From Oehlia diaphana (Eukaryota; Glomeromycota; Glomeromycetes; Glomerales; Glomeraceae), in assembly GCA_003833135.1 (NCBI GenBank), contig QZLH01000290.1, positions 22,869 to 63,142 of the forward strand: a stretch of DNA of 40,274 nucleotides, in the 5' to 3' direction. The notes beneath the pieces were generated by a model that saw nothing but the letters and a program-made list of their open reading frames with translations, was not told the DNA's origin and ran no database searches. Position 1 is the first letter of the stretch; each line of letters opens with the position of its first letter. This document shows, piece after piece, positions 12,140 to 24,395 of this stretch. Position numbers and translations under genes: made by a program.

Positions 12140-14020
12140 TCACAGATTTATTTTGATAAGCAAATATTTTACTATAAAAAAATAATAATAAAGAATAATG
12201 CAAAACAATTATATCTTATTTTATGGTAGTTATTAATCTAATTTCTAAATCTAAGAATACTATTTACAACCTGGAATAGCTAAAATCTAAAAAGTAAAAT
12301 TTTACAAAAAAGTGAAATTTGAGAAAGTGAAATTTAAACAGAAATTATAGAAAAGTAAAATTCAAAAAATAATGATAGTAATGAAAAAGACAATAAATAT
12401 GGATCATCCTACTCAATTCCTTTTTTTGTTTTTTATCTTTTGTGAATATAATACTTTTAGTGTTTAAAAAACAGTTTGATTTTTTACTTTAAAGAAATTC
12501 AATTAAAAAAGTTATTTTGTTATATTTTTTTTTGTATAAAGATTAAATAGGATCCAAATAATATATAGATAAGCTGGTTATAAAAGTTGCTTATTGGTCA
12601 TATAAATTTTTAAAAATCAGGATATTTTTTTAAATTTTCTTATCCTATACTTCCTGTTTTTAAATAATCTAGCTACTGATTAGATTTTAATGAATTTGAT
12701 ATTATTGGATTAAAAAAATCTAATAATAGTAAAATTGCATTTTTAATACTAATAATAGTTGAGTTATAAGTTAAAAATTTGATTATATATATTTATTTTG
12801 TTAAATAAAAAGTATTTAGAATTCAAATTAAACATTTATTAAATATTAGCATTTAGTTATTTAAATAAAAATCAGCTATTAGTAATTATTTAGCTATTTT
12901 AGCTGGCTAAAACAGCTAAATCTTTAAAATATAAAAGAAAAATATAAAAAAAAACTAAATTAGAGAAAAAAAAAAATAAAATTTGTAAATTTTTTAGGAT
13001 TTTTTTTAAATTTCTTTAAGATTTATTTAGATTTTTTAAATATTATTTAATTTTTTTTAGAATTTTATTAGATTTTTTAAAATTTATTAAATTTTTTTAG
13101 AATTCATTTACAGTATATTTCTTTAAATATTATTTATATTTTTTTAGAATTTATTTGTGAATTTATTTAAGTTTTTTAGGATATGTTTAGATTTGTTTAG
13201 AATTTGTTTGGATTTCTTAGAAGTTATTAGATAACTTAGGTTTTTTTAATATTTGTTAAATTTTTTTAAAATTTGTTTAGATTTTAGATTATTTGTTTAT
13301 TTTTATAGTATTAGATTTATTTAGATTGTTAAATTCACTAGTTATTTTTATTTAGGTTTATTAAATTATATATTTTAAATTAAAATCAAATAGTTTATAT
13401 TAAAATTATATAATTTATTATAATTATATAATTTATATTTATATTTTCTAAGTATATTTACTAAATAAGTAAAGAAAATATATTTATATAGCAAATATTA
13501 TTATAAATAATAATTTAAAAAAAAATTGTAAAAAAATTTTCTGTATATTATATTAATATTTTTTAAAATAATTTTTAAAATTTAACTATATTAAACTTTT
13601 TAATTTTTTTAAAATTTTAATTTAAATTTCAGAATTTTTACTTTATATTATTATTTATTTTAGAAATGCAAAATTAAAACATAATTCTAGCCAAAATTAT
13701 ATTAATTACAAATTTCCAAAAATGGAAAATGTGTAATATCATCATAGTCTGCAAATGTTATTTTTGGCTATTTTTAAATAAAGTAAAAGGCAATTTAAAT
13801 AGCAATTATTAATTTTATATAGAAACTAGTATTTGCAATTTATTTTTATAAAATTATAAAATTTTGAAAAAATATAAAATACAATAAATAAGTAAATAGT
13901 AATTGTAATAGAATAAATTTAATTTATTTAATAGTTTATTAAGATGTATCAAGTAGTGTTTCAATTCAGATAAAACTAATGTGAAATTATGATTAAAAAA
14001 GGTTACAAATTTTGGCTTTG
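12140..14020. other. Extremely AT-rich block
   Basis: No gene is supported. Around 12960-13340 the plus strand is a degenerate series of TTTAGATTTTTTAAAATT-like words. A near-perfect 34-bp palindrome sits at 12888-12921. Confidence 0.6.
12888..12921. repeat. 34-bp near-perfect palindrome
   Basis: ATTTAGCTATTTTAGC is followed directly by its near inverse, ending CTAAAACAGCTAAAT. Only a few central and arm positions break the symmetry. It could extrude as a cruciform or be the collapsed core of a MITE. Confidence 0.7.
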
Positions 14021-14710
14021 AGTGGACTATAATTTTGGCCAGAATTAAAATAATATTATTCCATAAATTTTTATTAATTTTGGTAGTCCTAGCCTAAATT
14101 AACCAAGCCAGTATCCAGATAAAAACTGGATAAAACTGCTACAGATCGAAACTCTAGTATCAAATAGTAATTATATATTTTTAGTATTAATATTAATAGT
14201 AAAAAAATATTTATTATCTTTATAATAATTAAAATTAATTATAATTTATTTTTTATAGATATTATAAATTATAGTTATAATTTAATGCAATATAATATAA
14301 TGAAGTAAATCCAATAAAATTTAATTTATCCTTTTATAATTACTGGGACATATTAACTCAACAGTAGTGTCAAATACTGAAGATAAGTTATAAATTTAAA
14401 TTTTTAAAATTTAATTATTTAAAACTATTTTATATAAACCTGTATTAATTAATAGGCTATTTTTTTTTTTTTTTATTTTTACTCCCAAAAATACAATAAA
14501 TTTTAATATAAAAATATTAATTTTTTCAAAAAAACTTATAAGTATTTTATATTTTTATTAGATTAAAGTTTTAATGTAATTTTTTTATAAAAATTAAAAT
14601 CCAAACTGGATTTAAATTTATACACCAATTTTAAAATCTTAAAGTTTACGAATTTGTCCACTTTAAAAATTAATATAAAAAAAAATAGATTTAGAATGCT
14701 GATATTGGGT

Positions 14711-14785
14711 TTAAAGCCGTTTGATCACGTGATTTTCATACAACTATGATGAACTTTTAAAACCACGTGATCAAAACGGCTTTAA
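14711..14785. repeat. 75-bp hairpin with CACGTG arms
   Basis: The left arm TTAAAGCCGT..GATCACGTG (14711-14731) pairs with the right arm CACGTGATC..ACGGCTTTAA (14764-14785) across a 32-nt loop. This may be a very small foldback MITE. Confidence 0.7.
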
Positions 14786-14948
14786 GATTTTAAGTTTGAT
14801 TATTATATTTGTTAATTGGCAATTAAAAAATGTTTTCCAAAATTTGCAGGGAAATTTGCTTGCAAATATATTGTACAGAATAAATTTAACCAATAAAATT
14901 TATACTAAAATTTTTTGGTAGTGTTTATTATATTTATTTTATCCAATA

Positions 14949-14988
<40 letters not shown>

Positions 14989-15101
14989 TATTGTCAACCC
15001 AATAAAGCGAATTGAACAAATTAAAAATAAAAAATTATTTATTATTATTATTTTATTTTTTTTATTTTTTACATTTGACATTTTTTTATTCAGACAGGAT
15101 T

Positions 15102-15427
15102 CTACCCCTTATTAGCGCTGACAGATCCATTGTCTTCCTTAAACTTTGCACAATAAAGGGTAAAGGAAATAAAATCTCTACTATTATAGTCCTTTGGAAT
15201 ACTACTCATGATTTGTGACACCAACCATAAAAGCAGGTACATTGGCTAATCTTCTTTCAGGAAAGACAGTTTCTCTTATATTCTTCTCCAACTTTTTTTT
15301 TTATCTATAAACCTGCATCATTAAAAACGTAATAAATAGATGATGGTGTATACTGCAAATCTTCTTTGGTCACAATCTTTTCTTTGATAAAGTCAACCTT
15401 CCAAAATTTTGGACTGTCAGATTGTTG
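15102..15427 (-). pseudogene. Broken coding relic sharing a motif with 29132-29230
   Basis: Read from 15427 downward, the frame runs through SDSPKFWKVDFIKEKIVTKE, then SSIYYVFNDAGL, an in-frame stop, and IKKKVGEEY. A shifted frame continues ETVFPERRLANVPAFMVGV. A further shift gives SSIPKDYNSRDFISF, then YCAKFKEDNGSVSANKG and a stop at 15102. The frames succeed each other without overlap of good sequence, as expected of a gene fragment with indels. The FNDAGL-x-IKKxVGEEY stretch is matched by FNDTGLQIKKVGEEY in the relic at 29132-29230, so this is a dispersed family. I do not recognise it. Confidence 0.55.
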
Positions 15428-16230
15428 ACATTAAGTTTATAATAAACTTAAGGATAATTTTATATCGAATATATTTTTCCGTAATAAATTAATAAAATAA
15501 TAAAATCTATTTTTTTAGAGAAGTGTATGTATATTTAAGAAAGAAGTTTGAAGTTTATTAAAAAAGAAAGAAGGAAAATTTTATATTTGAATATATCTTT
15601 TTTTTTTTTTTCTAAGAAATTTTTTAAAAAAAAGAAAGAAGTTTTGAATTTTTTCAACAAGTGTTGAGAAATACAAAAGTGTTAATAAAAATTTAATCAA
15701 GTATACATCAACTAGGTCGGAACTCGGAAAACCTACTACTCATTTATTTAATTATGTAGTATCATTACAAAATTATTTCTCTTAAAGTATCTTCAGTATA
15801 ACGATAATAATAATCGTTAAATTTTTTCTTAATCAGTTACAAGATAAAAAATCATGTAAAAAAAATCGTTTTCCTAAAAATATCATGATTAAACGAAGTA
15901 CGCGCAATAAATATTGCTAAGCTTGATACACTTACGTTTCGGTAGCCGATTTTCGCGTGACGTATTTATACAAGTGAATATTGTATATACTTAGGATACT
16001 TAGGAATGGGAACCTTTAAAAGAATTTATTGTATTTTAATATTATTTATTATCTGTTCGGAGCGTCCGAGGCGTTGTAATCTTTTTAAAAGAATGTATCA
16101 CTGCATCATTAAATTTATATATTAAAAGTGCTACGTTGCAGATTTTCTGTTATTTCCATGACGTTATCATTTAATTGCAAAAATTTTTTGAAACAGGTTA
16201 ATTAGAATGACAAAACAATTATATAATAGG

Positions 16231-16277
16231 TTACACCTGATCCTAAAATTTCATTGGCCATTACACGTGGCGTGACA
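16231..16277 (-). repeat. Dispersed inverted repeat, right partner
   Basis: This is the reverse complement of 9121-9168 with a handful of differences. The matching order is GTTACACC..GATCC..AAATTTCATTGGCCATTAC..GTGACA. Confidence 0.7.
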
Positions 16278-17972
16278 GAGAAGAAAAAATGGTTCAGCCA
16301 TTTTACGTAAGTATTGTTATCGTTATATATATTTGTTAATGAATCACATTTATTTAAAACCTTGTCAATAGCATTTTGAGGGTTTAATCCTTTTAAAGAT
16401 GCGCTAAATTATTTTAAACGATCGTCAACATTTTTAGGAACGTCAGGGTCGTTTTGCTTAACGAATATAAATCAACAATTACTTGTAGACAAATGAAAAT
16501 TCTACTCTTTTTTTTAGTGAGGAAAGTATGTTATATTTATATCCGATTTTTAAAATGATTTTTAAGTAAATGATTGAATTGCAGTGGTCTAATGTTTTGT
16601 TCATGCTGTGCTTTCAAGAAAATTCCTGATTATTCGCCGAAACAAGTTTTATCATCGGTAATTCGGTACTATAATTATAAAGAATATTTGTCGACTACCA
16701 ATTTTTCCGTTGATAGCTGACAAATCGATAAAAATTGGCTAGCTTTTTATAGATTAGAATAAAAAAATAATACACTCTATTAGAACAACAATTTCTATGA
16801 TCAAATGACACAAGACCAAACGCAGATCGTCATTTTTTTTTAAAAAAAAGATTCCAATAGAATATATGGGTTACTTTGTGAATGATAATCAAAATTGATG
16901 ATACTAATATTTCGGTTAAAATATTATAGATCTACGTAGAAGATTGACAATTCTTGTACTCCCCAAGATTCTCAAGAAAATGAAGAAAATCATGAATAAA
17001 TACGGGATGTTGAAAGCCTCCGCATCATATTATGATCACGTGAGAACAATAATCATTTATTGTGATACAAGATGGAAAGTTTTCTATTTTTATTATTATA
17101 AGGGCGTGGGCAAAAAAAAAAATAAAAATCCGATTAATTATTATCATAAAAGGTGTGGGCCAAAAAAAAAAAACGATTATATATGCTTTGAACTTTTTAA
17201 TTTAATTGGCTAATGTCACATATATTGTGAAACAGAAAGGATTATTTCCAGTCATATGATTCATTAATCATCATTGACTTTGGCCATAAAAATATAAATT
17301 TATTTCAGAATTTGATTAAGTGTTTCTCTTCATTGAAATTTTTAAGATCTAAACTTATTTTGTATAATCTTTCCATAAAAGATTTTATAATAAATAATTA
17401 TAAATGATACATCAAATGTATACCCCTTAAAAATCCGCATTTCCCGTATTTAAGCGATCTTTTGAATATTTGAATATTTTGTATTGTTTTGTATTCACGC
17501 AAATCTCATTTCGACACGTTCATTTTTAAGTAACGCGTTAAAAACGACCGTTTACTTGAATACGCGTATTTAATAATAAACACGTGATTTATTCGATTTG
17601 TTCGATTTTGTTCTATTTGACGTAATTCTAAAAATTATCTAAAAGATTAACGTGTTTAAGAAAATCAAATAATAATTAGTTTTTTTTTTTTTTTTTTACA
17701 ATCAAAAAAACAAACTTATTAATATTTCTTTTTCATTTATTCGATTATTTTTTTTTTTTGAGAATTTTTTAAAAAAAAAAATGCTGATTAAATGGATTTG
17801 AAATGTAGATTTTTTTTTTTTGATGTGATAAATAAAAAATTAAACCCATTAAATTGTTACAAAATTCAAATATACTTGTATGAGAAATAATTATTTTTTT
17901 TTTTTCGACACTCATTCAAATTAAAACCAAAAAGAAAAAAAAAAATGTGAAAATGCTATATATTAGATTTTT

Positions 17973-18006
<34 letters not shown>

Positions 18007-18282
18007 AAAAGAAATCTACAATGTAAAGAAATTAAAAAAAAAAATTTAACTACAGGTAATAGGTAATATATATATATATATATATGTATATAATTCTCTA
18101 AAAAAAAACACAAAATCTTTCAAAAAGAAAAAAAGAAAAAAAAAAAGTCTTTACCAAAATATTTTTTTTTTTGATTCTCTAAGTTTTTTTATTTAATACA
18201 ACAAAAGAACTTTTTTGTACGATTCAACGAATCGGAGTCGGAGTAGTCGGAGTAATAAATACTATTTCGTCATTAGGTATCA
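16278..18282. other. Gene-free AT-rich interval downstream of the F-box gene
   Basis: No gene is supported. GGGCGTGGGCAAAAAAAAA and GGTGTGGGCCAAAAAAAAA at about 17102 and 17153 form an imperfect direct repeat. Poly(A) and (TA)n tracts fill 17930-18090. The open frame at 16944-17213 mostly reads through these repeats. Confidence 0.55.
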
Positions 18283-19813
18283 TTATGTAATATTCCATTT
18301 ATGTAATATTTGTAAGTATTGGCGATAAATATTATAAAATTCATCCGAAAACGTCCAGGTTAATGTAACTCCTACAAAATATTTAAAAAAAAAAAAATAT
18401 TAAGTAAAAAAAAAAAAAAAAGGAAACGGACTTTAAAATCATATATGAATAATTATACATACTTCTTATAACTTGACCAAATTTTTGTATAGCGGAAGCA
18501 ATACTCCATCTTCCTAATACGACAACAGAACCTTGTTTAATTCCCCAATCGATAAATTTTTGACATTCCATTAAAGTTTGTTTTTCGGAAGGAAATTGAA
18601 ATTGATGAACTTTTAGAAATTCTTCAACAGTAGAAGTGTCCCATATATTTGGACTATCAAGAAAAGCTTGCCAATCAGATTGAATAATATATTCATCAAG
18701 TTCATTTTTACTATCACCAATTATAGCAAGTAATTTTAAATTTGGAAAATATGATTTCGTTAAACCTTCGTACATACTTTCACCAAATCCTATACAATCT
18801 TTAAATTTTAATTTTTGTAAATTTTTACATGCAGTAAGATTTTCCCAAGGTAATTCTTCACAACTCCTAAAATCTATTTTCCAAAAATGAATTGAACAAA
18901 GACTTTTCGATTGTGTTGATAATGAAGGAAAAATTGTATTAGGTATAACATTGGCAACTTTAAGGGATTTTAAACGAGTTTGAGTATTTACAAATTCTCG
19001 TAAAGATTCCAATTCTTCTGTATAATTTGGAGGTGAATCTTGAAGATATACGAATAATTTATCCTATTAAAAAAAAATTTAAAAAATTATCAGTTGAGGA
19101 AATGATCGACAAAAAAGGTCACGTGAACAAGAAATGAAAAAAGAATCATAATCTCCCCCCCTAAAAAAACTTACCAAATTTTTACAAGAATCTTTTAATT
19201 CAGTTAAAACTCGATCTTTAACGAATTCACCTTGAATTTTTAATTTTCTAACAGGTTCTAATAAATTTTTAAATTCTCGTTCTATTAATCTTGTATATCT
19301 ATAATCGGTTGCTTTTCGTGAAAGCCATTCACCGAGAACCAAATGTAATAATATAACGGATCTTGTAAGAAATAATTTAAATAATGCTCTTATCATTAAA
19401 GAGATTGAATTATAAGGAGCATTTTCTAAATAACCACACCAAACATCAACGGATTGACAAAATCTGTCATAGTCTAATCTTTTTAACATAGAAGCATAAT
19501 CAAAAGTAGGTCTTGCATAACTTTTTCTGTTTAATTCTAAACCTTCCTCTTCAAGATAAATATATTCTTCGTAACCAAAACATGAAATATAAGTATCAAC
19601 TAATTTTGCATTTCCATGTTTAAAATAATAAAAAGGATTTCTCCATAAAAGTGGTATAGCAGCTCTACACCATGAACGATTTACTAAAATACAAGAATGT
19701 AAATAACGTCTTATATCATAATCATCATTATTTGGATTTTTACTAGATTTACGAATAGATGTAAAAATGATTCTTAAAACGTCTAATGGCAACCTTGATG
19801 CGACCGATGACAT
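18283..19813 (-). CDS. F-box protein, three exons
   Basis: Predicted to be an SCF ubiquitin-ligase substrate receptor: the F-box would bind Skp1 and the C-terminal part would select a target. Exons are 19813-19175, 19063-18463 and 18371-18283. All borders are GT..AG with matching phases (0 and 1), giving 442 residues. The F-box is at about residues 6-55 (LPLDVLRIIF, YLHSCILVNRSWCRAAIPLL, WRNPF). It is followed by the family's second conserved patch, TFDYASMLKRL. The rest looks like an irregular leucine-rich region (LTACKNLQKLKFKDC and similar). Without splicing, exon 1 would run into the intron and exon 2 would end in a Phe-rich artefact. The third exon (VTLTWTFSDEFYNIY) restores a natural C-terminus. 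It is related to the two F-box genes at 29988-33192 but is the only one with introns. Confidence 0.88.
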
Positions 19814-21121
19814 AATTTGATTGGATAATAAAGTTTGTTTATTATTAAAGTAAAGGAAAAAAAATTTTGAGAAAGAGTTGTAAAAAAAATTTTTGAAATT
19901 TGCTCAAGTTGTATTTATAAGGGTATGAAAAATGTAAATCTAGTTTCGTGTAACAATACATAAATGGCGGTCAAGAATAATTGATTGGATAATTTGTAAA
20001 ACATCATGGTCAGACAATTATCGATGATCAAAAAATCATACAAGTCACGTGAGTGTATTACGCAAACTTATATATAAAATTTCACAATTTACCCAACTTT
20101 GATTGAACAAATTAAAAATCAGGTTATTTAGGGTATTTGGACGATTTAAGCAATTTTATTATATCAAATTACAATTAAAGGGAACTCGAACAAAGAAAAT
20201 CCAAGAAAAATTTATATATAAATAAATAAAAAATTTATATTTATATAAATATATTATATATATATTTTTTTTAAAAAAAAATATAATTTTTTGAAAATTT
20301 ATTAACTGTAATTATTTTTTTTTTATTTTTTATTTTTATTTTTATTTTTATTTTTTTTTTGTCAAAATAATTTTTAATTTACTTTTCCAAATTATTATCG
20401 TTATATAGTTTTCATTTTTTTTAATTTTTTTAACCGCATTTTTAAGAATTCACGTTGTACATTTGTACACGTGTACATTAACCGTTAAATTTAATTTTTT
20501 TATGCCTTATTTTGTTATTTTTTAAAGGAAAGCCATATAAAGAAAAAAATGAGGCTGTGCAAAAAATTTTTTTTTTTTTATTTTGATATTTTTTTTTTTT
20601 TAAAAAAAAAAAAATTCCGCCTAAATGGTAAAGAATCTAATTTTTGATAAAGAGAATAAAAATAGGTGAGTAAATTTGTTCTTTCTCAATTTAATTTTAT
20701 CACATGATTATTCTATTCTTTTTTGTATAATTGTATTACCTATTTTCACTGAGTAATAATTTTTAACGATGCTTTATTTATTTATTATTATTATTATTAT
20801 TTTATTATTGTTATTATTATATTAATCAGATATGCTAATCAAAAAAAAAGAAAAAAAGCTAAGCGCGAAATAACAAAAAAAAAAAAAAAAAATGTGGCGT
20901 AGCATTTACTATTATATCATAACGGTAAATTTCACTTTAAAAAATATTCAAAGCCATTACGATTACATTAAACTATGCCACAAAAGTAAATTATAGATAT
21001 TTCCGTTTTGATAGATTCTCTATTATTGCCATTTTTCGTAACGTTTAAAATCGAAAGGACTTGATCATCATCGTGTTTTTTACCAAAACGAAGTTACAAT
21101 AGGATTACAATGATTAAACAA

Positions 21122-21125
<4 letters not shown>

Positions 21126-21191
<66 letters not shown>

Positions 21192-21192
21192 T
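21126..21192. repeat. Long T-run/A-run palindrome
   Basis: Over thirty T's, a short AATTTTTT spacer and about thirty A's make a homopolymeric inverted repeat, among the longest in the window. Length is likely unreliable in sequencing. Confidence 0.85.
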
Positions 21193-21508
21193 ATCGTTAC
21201 AATATTTTTAATTAAAACATTTCAAATAAAAAGTTAAGAATAAAATTAAACAAGAAATTAAGCATGTTTTTTAAAATTACTCAATGATTTTTTGAAAATT
21301 TCGATGCATTGGAGCACGGGCGTATCAACCTTTTTTCTAAGTTAATGTATTACCTAGAAAATTATTATAAATAATCAACAATTAATTCTGCAGGGTTAAA
21401 TGATTTAATATTATAATTTTATTAATTTCACTCGAGGTAACCTAAAAAAAAAAAAATATCATTTATTTTAATTGTTTTTGAAGTTTAAATAATTATTAAC
21501 ACAATAAA

Positions 21509-21658
21509 ACCTAATAAAAACTAAATAAAAAAAACTAAATAAAAATTAAATAAAAACTAATAAAAAATTAAATAAAAAATTAAATAAAAACTAAATAAAA
21601 ACTAAATAAAAACTAAATAAAAACTAAATAAAAACTAATAAAAAATTAATAAAAACTT
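21509..21658 (+). repeat. Tandem array of AAAAACTAAAT-type units
   Basis: Units of 10-12 bp (CTAAATAAAAA, TTAAATAAAAA, CTAATAAAAA) are repeated about a dozen times head to tail. The middle of the array is the most regular. Confidence 0.85.
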
Positions 21659-22719
21659 GTTAAGAAAAAAAAAAAAAAAATGGGGTCCATAACATTGTAT
21701 CAAAAATGTCCCTTTTTTTTTACTTAGTTATAATTTTAACCCCTGTATAATTGAAAAGGTCACATAAAGGTATTATGCATTATAATAAATAAACAAATAA
21801 AATAAGAAACAGGAAAAATCAAGTAATCTTCGTACAGTCATTGTTGCTTCCCATAAAATAAAAAATCACGAGTTAAAATATTATTTTAATTTTTTCGATA
21901 TTTCGAAAAAATTCATAAGGAAAAATGAAATAATCGGAGATTGCTATGATAATCAAAAGATTTTAATAATCCGACCCTTTCAACATATTTCTTTTTAAGT
22001 CACAATAACCCAACAATAATTACAATAACTACAATAACTACAATAATCGTACCACAATGAGTAAAATGTAATATTTAGATCATATTTGATTTGATCTCAT
22101 GCGAATTTCATGAAAAAAAAAAATCAAATTTTTTATTTGCGTAACAATTTTAAGGATATTACAACATTTCATGTTTTTTTTCTTTGTTTTGTTTTTTTTT
22201 TTTTCTTTTTAAACAAAAATTATTTTTTTTTTTGATTGGTAATTTTTTTCGTAATTTAGAATATCAATATTTTTTATGCATGTCAGTATCGGAAAATGTT
22301 TGGTGTTTTATTGTTTTGAAAGGTTTTTTTTTTTTTTGAAACAAAGAAAAATTACAAATATTATTTTCACCATTATCTATCGATCAAATCAAAGCAAAGA
22401 AAAGCAAGATGTGCTTGCTTGCATTTGGGAAATTGCGTAAAAAAAAACGTGCTTATTTTATGTTCAATAAACAATAAAATTATTTTTTCTTTAGATGGAA
22501 AAAACATTTTTTTTTATTGGTCAAAATAATTTTTTCTTTTGACTATTTATAGAATAAATGATTAATGCTATAAAGGTTTCATGTGAAACCAAAATTTTGG
22601 GAAAAGAAAAAAAAAAAATTTTCAGTACGTAAAGTATATATAATATGTATAAAAAAAGATTTTTATTATTAAAAAATCGTACATTCATAAGTTGTATATG
22701 TAAGCCAATAAAAAAAAAA

Positions 22720-22720
22720 A

Positions 22721-22777
<57 letters not shown>

Positions 22778-22787
22778 TTNAAAAAAA

Positions 22788-22819
<32 letters not shown>

Positions 22820-22850
22820 TAAATTTTTAAAAAAAAAAAAAAAAAAATTT
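22720..22850. repeat. Homopolymer tracts with an ambiguous base at 22780
   Basis: Long T and A runs alternate, and the single N of the window lies among them. This is a low-quality or collapsed site about 75-200 bp upstream of the start at 22926. The open frames here on both strands are homopolymer translations. Confidence 0.9.
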
Positions 22851-22925
22851 CAAAAAAAATTCTTTTCCCCTTTTTCTTTTTGATTCTAATTAAAACCTTT
22901 TACTTTTTTTTTTTCCTTTGAACAA

Positions 22926-24310
22926 ATGTCAGAATCAAAAGATGAAGAAGATAATAATAAATCTACTAAATTAGATACAAAAGATAATGAATATTTTAAG
23001 AATTCACCGGTATCTGCATCAACGGTAACGCCACCACCAACGGTGTTAAAAAAATCATCATCAACACCGTCTTCTGATAATTTCAAAACAAGAGGTCAAA
23101 TTTCTCCTACGCCAACACCAACATCTAAGTATTACACAGGCGAGTATTATACAGGTAATAATGATTATAAAATGACGCCTCATATGAGAATAGATGACGA
23201 TCGAAGAATTCCTATTGTGGATATTAGTGATGATGAAAAAGATGATCGTGAAGTAAAAATGAAGAATGGAAAAAGATTCGGTCCTTTAATAATATGGGAA
23301 ATAAATGCTTGGTGTAATTTTGTTATGTTATTTGGATGTGGAACTTTATTATTCTTTTATTTTAAGGTAAAAGTTTTTGAACTTGATTGATTTGGTTGAT
23401 ATTTTAATTTGTGTGCGCTAATCGAAATATATCTGTCAATTTAAGAGTTCAATACAAAGTGATTATGTATTATTTGCAAAAATAGTCATATTAATATTTC
23501 TTATAATAGAATTAATGGTTCGTATAATAAATTTATTACAAATGAATTATTATGATTATAATTTTGGTTTGGGGGATTGTTTAGGAATTTTATTTAGTAA
23601 GTTATTAAATGATTTTTAATAATAATAATAATAATATATATATATATATATATTTTTTAATTTACGTATTAATTATATTTTTACGTTATTTTACGTTAGT
23701 TAAGAAGGAATCTTATTTGATATTTAGTAACAAATGGATAGAATTATCACAAATAATTAGATTAGCAGATATAGCGGATAATACATGTTTTATAATTCCA
23801 ACATTATTCTTACTTCATATAATTTTATATTATTTAATACATAGAGAAGATCCCAAAGATACAAGTCATGAGATTGATAGTATTTGTAAATATACGGAAA
23901 TAATTTTATCATTTCCTGCAATAATTTTAGTTATAACAAGAATTTGGTTTATTATTAAGACAATAGATTATGCAAAAAAAGTTGATGATGATGATGATGA
24001 TTATCGTGATCGTAGTGATTGTTGTAATAATAATAATAATAATAATAATAATTTTGATTGTGGAAGATGTGATTGTTATTGGTATGGATATTCTGATCAT
24101 GGTCATGACGGAGATTCTTGTGGAGTTTGTTGTGGAGCTTTTTGTGAATGTTGTGAAAATTGTTGTGAAGCTACTTGTAATGGTTGCAGAAATTGTTCCG
24201 AAGCTTCTTGTGATGCTTGTGGAAATTGTTGTGGAGCTTCTTGTGATGCTTGTGGTTCTATTTGTGAAGTTATTATAAGCATTTGTTGTTGTTGTTGTAT
24301 TTGTGGTTAG
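22926..24310 (+). CDS. Multi-pass membrane protein with 11-residue Cys-repeat tail, function unknown
   Basis: Exons 22926-23366, 23446-23596 and 23700-24310 have GT..AG borders in phases 0 and 1 and join to 400 residues. Residues 1-115 are polar, Ser/Thr/Pro/Asp-rich and probably disordered and cytosolic. Four hydrophobic segments follow, at about 123-146, 154-178, 225-244 and 263-283. The C-terminus has an Asp run (293-298), an Asn run (307-315), then 27 cysteines in the last 83 residues. Residues 338-392 form five 11-residue repeats with Cys at positions 1, 4, often 5, and 9, for example CENCCEATCNG, CRNCSEASCDA and CGNCCGASCDA. Metal binding, disulfide clustering or lipidation are all possible. 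Its convergent neighbour at 24873-26250 has the same overall plan and the same intron phases. I do not recognise the family; the exon structure is inferred. Confidence 0.8.
24119..24283 (+). repeat. Coding 33-bp tandem repeat, five units
   Basis: Units start at 24119, 24152, 24185, 24218 and 24251. Each begins TGT or TGC and encodes C-x-x-C-[CS]-x-A-x-C-x-x. The last unit is degenerate. Units 3 and 4 are the most similar (both contain GCTTCTTGTGATGCT). Confidence 0.85.
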
Positions 24311-24395
24311 GGTGTGTTGTTGTGAATAATTTAATAATATTAAGCATTAGAATTTAAATTGTTGTATAAATAGTAGATATATTTTATTTTATTTG

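Larger units (their letters stand above)
19814..22925. other. Gene-free AT-rich interval between divergent genes
   Basis: This 3.1-kb stretch separates the start codons of the F-box gene (leftward) and the membrane-protein gene (rightward), so it should hold both promoters; I cannot identify them. It contains a 14-bp palindrome TGTACACGTGTACA (20464-20477), several T-run/A-run blocks, an AAAAACTAAAT array and an ambiguous base at 22780. Confidence 0.6.

Noticed and set aside
16944..17213. 89-codon plus frame
   Set aside because: Half of it translates A-runs and an imperfect direct repeat; no family resemblance.
23970..24278. Alternative hydrophobic frame over the Cys-rich tail
   Set aside because: It is open only because TGT-rich repeats read as GTT/TTG in the next frame. 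The Cys frame continues the helices and the splice phase.
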